A stretch of 64,000 nucleotides of DNA, taken from contig OZ020250.1 in NCBI GenBank assembly GCA_963971285.1, forward strand, positions 16,414,499 to 16,478,498. The letters run 5' to 3'. Below the pieces are notes generated by a model. The model saw only the letters and a program-made list of their open reading frames with translations. It was not told where the DNA came from and ran no database searches. This stretch comes from Astropecten irregularis. Its lineage: Eukaryota > Echinodermata > Asteroidea > Paxillosida > Astropectinidae. Shown here piece after piece: positions 44,255-56,200 of the stretch (within the stretch, counting starts at the first letter, position 1; each line of letters begins with the position of its first letter). Both the position numbers and the translations under genes were made by a program.

Positions 44255-47200
44255 TTAGAGTATGGTGCAGCACCTACAGTACCGTGGTCTGCCCCCGCCC
44301 ACCGAAGGGGGAGGCGTGACGGGAGCGAAGTAAGCTTGAACTTTGACATCGGGATGTTGGGCCTGTATGCAAGGAGATAAAGATCAGATTGACATACTGA
44401 ATCAAGAGACTGGATGAGTCTTTTTGAATGAATACATTTGGAAGATGAGCGTTTGAATAAGTGTTTCAAGTGATGTTTGAATATACCGATCCAGTAGGCC
44501 ACGCGTCGCCCCTTGACAAATTGACCAATCACAACATATGATTGAAGGTCTGACAAATTGCTGCCATTTTGTTCAATATACATGTAACTCTTCAAATTTT
44601 GTATTCTTTATCACACACTTTTACTTTTGTTTCGTATGCACAAGGCAATTCTTTAAAAAACTTGAGTTTTATCCTTAACCATTGTCAAACAATGTTTATA
44701 TTTTCATTGCAATTCTGACTCTCGATGTCCTAGCTGAGAGGAAATGTACATGTTTTGGCCTTTTCCAAAACCAAAGTCCAACGGAGAGAACTGCTTTCGG
44801 TGGTTGAGTGCATGCAGCTGTATGGCACGGCAAGCATGTGGGTGATCTAGACAATGCGTGCATGTACGGTTGCTTGGCCGTTGCTATGGTGGGTGTGGCC
44901 TACTTAATCGGTGTATTAACTCGAGCCTAAATTTTCTTAGGAATTCTTTCATCTGTTGGAAATTCAAATGAGGTTTTAAAATGTGTCTGCAACTCCAGAG
45001 AGTAGAGCCATGAAACTGAAACCAAGGCCAAATTTCAGTATTTTGCTGGGCAACAATTTTAACAATTGAACAGGACTGTGACATTATACTTGTTCTTACC
45101 CGTAGCCGCCTTATACCGGCTCTCGTGATCAACTGGCAGTCGTACAGCTCTATCCTCTGTAGGCTCTGGCAGCCCATGAGGTGTTCTAGTGAGACGTCTG
45201 TGATCAGCGGGCAGTTGTCCAGCTCGATGACTTGCAGGTGTTCCGTGGCGCAGGCGCTGGTGCCTATGTGACGGATTCCGTCGTCTGTGATCAGTTCACA
45301 GTGAGAGAAGCTCTGTTTTCACCGAGGAGAAGGAGAAAGGAATAAATGATGATCAAACTCAAACTTGAAATGACAGATTTCTTCAGTACCAGCGTGAATA
45401 ACGGTTTCAGTTTTCTGACAGCTGACAGCATTTTCATAGGGAAATATTTAACAGGAAGATTGATATCATATAAACCTTTTATTAAGAAGAAAAGGTTTCA
45501 AACAGAAAATGAAGAGTGGTTTTGATGTCATTAAACTAGTTGGGTCTAGTTAGGCTAGGCTGGGCTGGGTTGGGTTGGGCTGGGCTGGGCTGGGCTGGGA
45601 TGGGCTGGGCTGGGCTGGGTTGGGATGGGTTGGGATGGGTTGAGTTGGGCAGGGCAGGGCAGGGCAGGGCAGGACTGGATTGGGTTGGGCTGGGTTGGAT
45701 AGGGTTGGGTCGGGCTGGGTTGGGCCAGGCTGGGTCGGTCTAGGTTGGGTTGGGTTGGGCTGGGGGCTGATAGGGTTGGGTCGGGCTGGGTTGGGCCAGG
45801 CTGGGTCGGGCTTGGTTGGGTTGGGCTGGGCTTAAATGGGCTGGGTTTGGTTGAAATTCGTTTGGAAGTTTACAATTGAAAGGGCCTACCAATTCCTGCA
45901 TCTTTGGGCAACCGTTGGCCAAGTGCAACAATGTGACATCAGTAATCTACAGCAAAAACCAAAAACAAAATGAGTATTAATAGTATATAAAATACATCTA
46001 CAACCACCACCATCATTTGTCACTGCGTGCAAGCTGTCAAACAATACAAGATTGTGAGAAACAGTTGATCTACAAAACTTCAAGTTAAACCTCCTGTTCC
46101 AATTCAATACAACACTCACAGAAATGTATAAATAACATGTACAAAAAAAGTGAAAAAAAAAATCTTACCAAAGAACATTCTTCAAGGTCCATCCTTTCCA
46201 ATTCTGAACATGTCTGAAAATAAAATTGGAAGAAGATCACTCGACAATGATTACAATTTGTTTTGGGGAAAGAGAGAAAAATCAAAATGTTTAAATCCTT
46301 CCGCTGGGTAAGCTGAAACAAAATGGATACCAAGTCATTACTACACTTTGAACAAAATGATCACCATATTGGCAGAGAACTTCCGTCGATTTCACCAAAC
46401 TTGCTATCAATCGTAGGACTTATGATGCACTGCAGCCCTACGTAGGATGGACCCCCTACGATGGGTTATCCTTCATAACTCCAGCTACGATTGATCTGAG
46501 GGCTTAGCCTGTGCTGTGTTTCATAGTCTACACGCCGCCAAATTCAGAGTTTGCAAGCTGAAGACACAGCAATGGTCCAAGATCGTCTTCGCTGCCAATA
46601 TCAGGCTACAAGATTGGCCTAGAGTGACAACCAAACTGAATCGCTTCAGGATTTCTTGCAATCACACAATGGTCTCATCACCATTTTGGAGCTCAAATTG
46701 AAAAGGAAAAGTTTCTTCATGGTGTGTATGGCGAAAGGCAGAAAGCTCACACTATGACATTACCAACTGCCGCGGTTGAATGCAACATTTAGAAACTTCT
46801 ATAACTGAGACCTCATGCAAAACGCTGAATGGTTTTAACTCACTCTTGCTAAAGCTTGAAAACCGTTGTCTGTGAATTGCGAACACCCTGCCACCTCCAG
46901 CGTTCTGTCAAAATAAAAACCACACAGAGAAGTAGAGCATTTACAACACTACAGTGCTGCATAAAAAATGTGTAGGCCCACTGACCAGGGGTTCCCATCT
47001 CCGGGCTTAATAGGCTATGCCCTGCCTTGCCCAGGTTTACAGACCCCTAACCCTAGTTTATCCGACTCTAAAACCCAATTTAGCATTCAATTTTAAACCC
47101 TTTAAAAAGTTCATGGCTCCTTCATGCGTGTTTATTTACTCCTACCTGAGTTTTGCACCCCTACCCCACCTTATCTGAGTAAATGACTTTCTGGCCTCTT

Positions 47201-50200
47201 ATACACATCATTGCCCCCAAGTTTATAGCCCCATTCTTTGTTAATTGTCCCCACTCCTGACTTGCATTTATGGCCTACATGTGGCTTCCAGGCTAGTTAA
47301 CCAGAGTATCTAGCCCCCTTTGCCTGCATTCAAGGCTCCTTCACACGAATATGTAGCCTCCATGCCATACTTTATGGTCTCCTCACTTGGCTACCGCTGC
47401 TGTTTTATCCAAGCTGATTTATTATGTCTGGCACCCAACACCAGAGCCTTGTAGGCATTATTTTGGGCGATGAGTTTAAGACCCCCTGATCTGGGTTGAA
47501 CTGGCTTCCCACTCACCTTAGCTTCTGGCAAAAGTTACTGAGTGCTACTAGCGTTGCGTCTGTCAGTTGTGTGCAGCCAGATAGGCATAGTGATTGGAGT
47601 TGACTGCAACCCCTTGCCAGATTCTGCATGCCCGTGTCCGTCAGAGACTAGGAGAAGAAAATGCAAACACCTTTATTTATAATAATAATAATAATATAGA
47701 CATTTATAATGCGTCCAGCTTTTTGTATAATGTTGTATAAAAATACTGGACAGATGTGTTCATGTTGTGTATTTTGAGCACCTATTTAATGCGGCATGGT
47801 GCAATATAAGTCAACAGCACAGTGGAACCCTGGTATAATGAGTATGGCGGGATGCAGCGAAGATATTGTCCGCTATTGTGGTTGTTCGTTATAGTGAATT
47901 GAAGAACAATATTCAGTATGTATGGTTCACAAAAATTGGGAGCCAAGGATGATGTTCGGTATAGACAAATGTTTGGTATAGCGGTGTTTGTTATAGTGGC
48001 ATTCCACTGTACCGCTAACATCGAGCTGTTATGTACTTACAGTGCAACCTTGAACATTGAGGGTTGTCAGGTGAGGACTATAGGTGCCTAAATGTGAGAG
48101 AGAATCGTCTGTTAACTGCAAAACAAGAATAAAAAATAAAAAATCAATCACCAATCAGATATGTGCATCAAAAGCAGGCTGTTCAATTCAATGTTTCCGA
48201 CGACTGGTAACCAAAAATGACTAATTATATTAATGGATGGATGAAGTTTTCAGAATGCTCGCAGACGCAGATCATGAGAAGTTGAGTTTGTATTTACGGA
48301 CCCAAAGGCTGGGAGCTGCCTACTCAGGACTTACTTTATGGCATCCTTTACAGATTAGCACAGCGAGTTTGGGGCATCCCCGGGCCAAAGCCTCGATACC
48401 GTTGTCTGAAAGGCCACACCACGACACGTTGAGATTGTTCAGATTGTGGCACCCGTCACTGCAAAGAAAAACAACACAGGGTGCCTCACATTGAAACTCA
48501 TGTTTCTACTGGTAGAAGTTGACGGTTTCGGTGACACAAACCCAAGATTTATCCCGATGCTGATACATGTCCTAAATCTCACTGACCAACTTCTTTTGGT
48601 CTGGAGATTGGATGTATGGACCTCATGATACCTCAGCGAATGGCCATATTGTATTACACCATGCGTCATTAAACTTCACTGCACCTCACCACACCAAATC
48701 ACACTTATCAGCACCTCTCTAGATTTTATCACATCTCATTACAGCTTATGACATCGTATCACAGCCTCTCCATGGCTCATCCTAAATCACGTACCTCACA
48801 CCTCACCTCGCCACAACCTCATCATACCTTACACTTTACCAAATCAAGCCACACCCAACTTCTCACCACACCTTGCCACACCTTACCATGCCTCATCCCA
48901 ACCAAAACCATACCACACCTCACTTTTACTAACCATGAAATCAGCTCTTGCTCAGGTTTGGGATTTTTCTTGTCAGCAGTAGCCCACAGACCATAAAATG
49001 AGACCATAACACAAAGGCCATGATGCCAGACCATGCGGGCTCCGAACAGAGATGGGCTGCATCGTGGACATACCCTACCTTAAATGCTTGAGTGCCTGGT
49101 CTGTGATGGAGGTACAGGAATCCAGCTTGAGCCGGTGGAGTTTGCTGCAGTACTTGCTCAGGCTCCGGGTCGTGTCGTCCGTGATCTTCTTGCAGTCGCT
49201 CATCTTAAGCACCTCTATATTTCGGCAGTTCTGCGCAAACGTGCTGCAGGGGACGAAGCAAGAGGATTAAGCATACAGTGAAAAGGGCGTGGGAAGGAGG
49301 GGGAGGGGAGGAGCGGGTCTTGCTGGCTTCAATGCCTAACTGACCTAGAGCAAGTTAAACCTGAGTGAGCTTTGAAGATAACAGCATCAACCATATCTTC
49401 ATCATCGTACGCGTTCGTGATTTTAGTCACTTTTTTCCAGTTTTGCAAACACACACTGCAGCTTGTGGTAAATTAATGAAAATATGCAGGTGTTTTTCTA
49501 AATTTTCTCACACATTTTGTTGAATGAATTACTCTACAATGAAGAGTGGTTGTCCAAGCCAAGCCTCAAACCAAGCACCAAGCCCAAGGCATAGCCACAC
49601 ACTGGACAGTGTGAACTCAGATCCTTTTCCAAACTACGGCTTGGGCTAGGCTCAGACAGACTTCTGGGCTAGGTTCAGGCTTCTGATCTAGGCTCTCACC
49701 TCATGTCTAGTGTCCTGAACACAAAGCATGCATCAGCCTGAACTTCAGCAGACGGTGCCTGTCTTGCAAATGCACCCACGATCACAAATTGGACAAAGCA
49801 ACCCAAAGCCCTATGGCCTTGCTTTCAGGCTTCATGTCTGGTGCCCTGAACACATAGCACAATTCAGATCCCCAAAACTAAGAGTGCCTGTCTAGCCCAA
49901 GCACAAAGCACGAAGCCTAAGCCCAAGCCGATTCTCCTTCTTGTCTCCCTCCAGTCTAGGACGCAACCACTGGGCAGTCTGCTCAGCTGTCCCCTACTGC
50001 CCTGTCAACCCTTCTACTCACTTGAGTGCATCATCTGTGACGTTCTGACAGCCATACAGGCTAAGATTCTTCAGGAAGCCCCCACATCGTTTGGAGATAT
50101 GTTCCACCACTTTGCCCTGAAAACAAACAAAGACAATGCATACATTATTCATTGGGCATCAACTGTGAGGCCATGTCATGAAACAAATTAACACATGATA

Positions 50201-53200
50201 TTCTATGGATAAGGGGCTACTACAAGAAGGGGTTAAAAAGATCCTAAACTCAAAGAAAGGACAGTGACTGATGCTCCTCTTACAAGTATCAACACAAGTA
50301 ATACACTGCTTCAAACTGCTCATCAACCAAACTTAAGACATGAAATCTTTCTTAATAGTCCTTGAGAGAGATCCTGCTAGCATTAATATTCTCAGGCCCT
50401 AGCTCATAACTCTTTGAGTCTCGTAAACTGGTTAGATTTGTAGGCTGAACAGAAACACGTACACACTGTTCAGGGAGTTCCAAAGAGATGTTGTTCTTGT
50501 ATGCATGTTTAAAAAACAAAACTGCTGTTGGATTTTGTAATGGGTCTTTGTCATACACCATTGAAAGGCTGGGGTATTATGAGTGAAAACAAAGGAGATG
50601 AGCCCCTCTTTGTTTTTGCTACCAATCGCCTTTGTAAAATCCATATCTTGCACTCTGAGATAATAGTCTTGGAAGCTGACCAGCTGATCAGACTTTTGCA
50701 CTACAAAGCAGAAGTCACACTCAAGAGTCTGGGACCCAAATTCATGCCTCAGCTTATTACCGCAGAATTCTGCACTTATGATCTCCATTCTTCGTCTACA
50801 GGTTTAGCTCCGTATTTCTATGCCAGCCGAGTCCTTAGATATGTGCACTATGCACGCCCTTCAATAACTAGAAATCTCTGATGATCCCATGAAATAGGAT
50901 CTCAAAAGCACTGAATCTTCTGCTTCTGTAGGAGCCGATTCTACGCTTACAGTATTAGCGGAGCTATGAAATTGAGCCCTTGTCTGAGTCACTTGTGAAT
51001 TGATTTTGATTTTTTCGCAGGCACTTGGGAAAGAGTACACAGAAAAAAGTGCCTCTGCACTTAGGAAAGGACAAACCATATTCAATTATATTGTAATCAG
51101 CACATATGCACTTATCCATGTCAGGGATAAATTGTATGGGTTTTGTTTTTACCTGCTGAAGACACAAACCCTAAAAGTCCAATTTGTTTTCATGACATGG
51201 TCATTTAAAAAAAAAAAAGAATTAGTGGAGATTTACAAATCTAAGAGCAAAGATAGAAAAAAATGTACAGATGAAACTTGAACAATCAAATTAGCATGTG
51301 GTGTTTAATGGTTTACTAATTAGTGACCACAGAAGTCGGACGTCCTGCATTGTCATTAGTACTCACTACAGTACAAAATAGCACAGCCTGATATATCTGT
51401 CTGAGGACACCAAGGACAAAATACAGACAACCAAGAAAGAAAAAATTGTCGACGAAGCTCATCCGGAAAACAAGGTAAAGCCGCCTGGGGTAGGAGTAAT
51501 ATTTACTTTGGAGATGGCCCACTTGCTGCCTTGGCCAGTTAAAATGCCAACAGGCATCCACAGCAAGATTTAGACAGATACACACGTGTACAGTCGGAGA
51601 GTGGCTAGTATAAGAGAATTTAGGAGCAAAGATATAATTGAAACTGTCACCGGTGGCCTCAGGGGCCAGAAACAATTGGATATTGAAAACGGGAAAGAAA
51701 AACAAAGGTCAGGGGGTTTTTGCTGAGGGGCGGGTGGGGCAGGCAGGGCATCTGTCTGTCTGTCTAATTGGGGAAGGGGCACTCAAAAGTATAACTCTGC
51801 GTACTGTACAGTACTATTCGGCTGCACGTACTGTGTGCAATAGCAAAATCAGATTTGTGTAGCTTGTGTTTGGTTGAATGCAGAGCACTATAAAGCAAAT
51901 GACCAAGTTGGCATTCACTTCAAGGTGAAGGTTTACTGTGCATAGGGCACAACACCGAAATGAGGCAGGATATGTATGTCCACTAATTATTAAAAGCACC
52001 AGATAGAATGATGCAAGTCTAATGATGCAGCACATGTGCTTTTAAGTGGATGCCTTAAAAATCATGTCCCAACATGGCAGAATGAATAGACAAGTGTGGC
52101 ATCTTTCCGGTGAAAACCTGAGGCTATTTGACCCTGTACAGGACAAATAGGACTGCCTGTGGGACCTAGAGGTGCATGTGCCTCCGCATCCAGGGGCCAA
52201 TTTCATAAAACTGTTAAGCACAAAAAAAATTTGCTTAGCACAAAAATGTCTCGCCCAATAAAACGAACCACTATTGAAAATTCCATTTGATATTCATGGT
52301 CAGCGAACAACAGCCAAAGAACAATCACAAGACAGAAATATCATGCTTAGCAAATTTTTGTGCTAACAGTTTTATGAAAGTGGCCCCTGGTTTATTCCTG
52401 GAATTACATTGTCAGGAATACATTGAAAAATCTCTCATTCAGGCAGTGCATATTGGTCAATGTGATTCCAATTTGGTGACTGCTTGTTGGCTCTGGGCAG
52501 AAATTAAGGGCCTGTTTGTTTCACGCAAAGGATCATGAATCCTTCGGATCCGGATCCCATTTTAGCGTACCCTGCATAGGAGGTGGACCCGAAAAATGGG
52601 ATCCGGATCCGCAGGATTCGTCCGAAACACTTAGTTGTGTGCTTAATAAAAGATCCCTCGAAGGTTTCTTTATCTCACCTCTACATCTGTCTGAAAGTTA
52701 AATAAGTCCACTTTCTGCCAATTGCTGCCATCCAGGGCAAGTTGGTTCCAAGCCTGCACAGGGATGGAAGAAACAACAAACAAGATGAGTTTTTAGAAAA
52801 GTGAACAAAAGAAAAATTGACTGGAGCGGGATTCCAACCAGTGACCTCCGGAATACCGAACCAGTGCTCTTACCAACTGAGCTATCCAGCCCTATGTTAG
52901 AAGTGGCCGTTAGTCAATTATCTTTGTTCGTTTGGCAGTCAGAAGCCATGAAACCACTTCACATACTGCTATATCCCAAGGGACACGAGAAGAGGTTTTT
53001 AATCAATAGAAAGGTAAACAAATAAAACTGACTGGAGTGGGATTCGAACATGTGGCCCCTGAATACCGTACCTGTTGCTCTACAAACCTATTCAGCCCTA
53101 CATTAGCAGTGTCCCAAATTGTCAAATATCTTTGTTTTCAAATTAAATTACAGGTCCGCATGAAAACCGTAAGCAACACTGCTCTGCAGGAACTTGTGGG

Positions 53201-56200
53201 TTACAGCCTCAGCGCTCGGGCAACTTTGTGAATCTGCAACCCACGGGCACTGGCAAACATGAACAAGGTTCGCACATCACGGGGGAAGAGGCTAGGTTAG
53301 AATACCTTGTCAGAATTTGGATTTGGTTCAGCTGACAGCTGTTTTTTTTCCGCCAAGGAAAATGCCCGAGCTCTAAAATAATCAAATTTGGGGACTGTCC
53401 TATGATATTAATAAGCCATTTGCGATTTAAATCTGAATAGTATCGATCCGCATACAGACTTCTTTCATTGCAAATAAACATCCCAATTTGAATATTTCCC
53501 AGACTTAAGATTGTTGCTATATCACATGATTCAGGGCAAGCTTTTGTATAGCCATACCCATCTCTGGAATGGACTGGTTCCTTTGTGCCATTCTCATCAG
53601 TTATAAACAGTGCATTGGTGCAAGACATAGTCTGTTATGTAACCATCAAAAGCTTGCCTCGAATCATGTGATATTGTAGCAACAGTGCCTAGTCTGGAGA
53701 ATTCAGGTTTTGATATTCATGTACGGTGGAAGAATTCAGTGTACCAGATATTGTTCAGTTTTAACTTGCGAAAGGCTTATTGTCAAATACCGATACGATT
53801 TGAATGTTTGCCTGATGAAGATAACAAAGCAAAGGTTTTCAAGGGACTGAGTCAGTCCACCTTTCCAATGGAAGGGGAAGGTGAGATTCTACTGAGACAA
53901 CCATCACCTGGCAAGGGGCCAGAGAGAAGCACAGTAACTGGTCCAGCATGTGAATGATTTCTCAAAGAAGAACTGTGAGTTCTTGAAAGAGATGAAGGTG
54001 ATAAATGTCACACCCAGTATGCTCTGGGGCAAATGAAGGCCAAGGCCATCACCAGCAGCCAATCCCGCAGTGCAGATAGAGGCCCAAATACAGGCCAGTT
54101 CACAATTCTGTGGACTGAGATGCGAGGCGAAACACGACATCGTTTAAGTTGCAGCAGATTATAAAGTCGTACCGAAATCAAAATGTGCTCTCGACTGTCG
54201 GCAAATCTCTGTGGGAAAATATCTCACAATGCAATTTGCAGGAAGGAAATATGAGCTTGCCCTTGGTGCCCAGTGGGCCTCCTTGTGAGAGGACTAATGT
54301 TCCACTAACCCTCCTCTTCCAACCCTTCCTCCCACCCTAGCCTGAGTCCCTCATATCTCCCATCTGCCCTGTACCTCCTTCAAGTTGCTGGCTTCAATCA
54401 GATACTCACTTCCCATATGCCTATACACTGCCATATACCCCACCCCTCCTGCAACACTTGCACACGTACATACTGCACGCGCTGGCCTAATAATGAGGTA
54501 CATACATTCAAACAGGCACGTACCTTGGAAACCTGGGCACACCGACATAGGCTCACCACGTCTAGGTATGAAAATATCCTGCAGGAACAAACACACACAC
54601 ACACCCAGGAACGAAAAAAAAAAGAAGAAGAAAGAATTGAAGTTATAATCCAATCAAATCCAACGTAATCATATTTATCAGATCGGGATTTTATTATTTT
54701 TTCCAATCATCATAAACATGACTGTGTTTCCATTAGGAGGCAATTTTTTTATATGCGACACAGTCACAGTCATATTTTTTTTTTTCAGTTTTAATGTCAT
54801 TGGAAGTCTGGAATTTATGACGGACTCTCACGAATTTGACTAGGACTGCATGCATGCATGCAGGTAATCCCAAACAGAGATCACATCAATCTGTAAAGGT
54901 TATCCAAACCAAAATGTACTAGCCACATTGTAATTCTTGTTTTTAAGTACAATATAGGAAATTATACCGATATTTCTTTTAAGTTTATAATTTCAAATAG
55001 GCCTACCCTTCCGAAACCATTTCTTTTAAAAATATTGTACAAAATTTAATTCTGACTGTAAAAACACATATGATTACGTAAGATCAAAATCAACTTCTTT
55101 TCGGAATCGGGCCTCGGTCGATCCCCCCATCACATGACCACTAATACATGTCTGCACACAAACCAGAGGGATTACTTTGAAAATCCTCTCATCAAAATTG
55201 AATGGCATGCTCAAATCCCACAGCGGTATGATATTGTGCATGCATACATACTGCACGTACATATTCATTTCTCAAATGGACTTTCTCAATATTATTGTAG
55301 AGAAAAACCAACGACCACAACCCCCTACACAATTTATTAGACAGCAGGCATATTCTGCAAACCACAGTGTCATGTACATGTACTCCCATAAGCCTTTACG
55401 ACTAGCACTCCATGGCAATTTCCAAGAAACTGCAATTTAAAAATAAATCAAAATTATAAAACCAACCCATCCGAAACAGAGGGTGGTGTTTGATAAAACC
55501 TGTATATTAAATCAAGTTTTGCATGCATACACACGGTGACCCTTAGAAAGAAGAAAAAAAAAAAATCTTAATTTCATTTGGACAAACTGATTCACGGTAC
55601 ATTTGGGCACATGTGGTGCAGTACATGTGTGGTTGAACCACATCAATTACATGTACTTGCAACCAAATAAATATAGTATATTACTGCTACATGTTACATA
55701 CATGCATGTAGCATCGTATAAAGCCTACATGTATTAAATATGTACAAATTTATGCATTTCAAATTTCAAATTGACTTATCAATAGACGTTTTTTGGTTGT
55801 TAGATGGTTATAAAAAGCTGCCCTCTTGTTTCAAAACGGAAAGTCCATTAAAAATTTCTTTTAAACCTTCACATGCCGAGGCCAATTTCATAGAGCTGCT
55901 TAGCACAAAAATTCGCTAATGAGGATTAACAACCAAATTTCCATGTGTTGTGTATCACTTGCAATTGGTCTTTGGCTATTGTTCGCTGACCATGAATATC
56001 AAATGGATTTTTCAATGGTGGTTTGTTTTATTGTATGGGCAAGCTATTTTTGTGCTAAGCAATTTTTTTGTGCTAAGCAGGTCTATGAAACTGGCCCCTG
56101 TTCTTGTCAAGGTTATTGCAGAAATTCTACGTACACTGAGTGTCCTGTTGAAATGTTGATTCAATCAACACAGGTTCTCTTCCTTTTAACATCACATAAA

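Noticed and set aside
45540-45743. Gly/Trp/Leu-rich ORF
   Set aside because: It is a direct translation of the TGGGC/TGGGT minisatellite inside an FBXL intron.
53904-54140. 78-codon minus-strand ORF in an FBXL intron
   Set aside because: No homologous domain is recognised and no splice signals frame it. Left as intronic.
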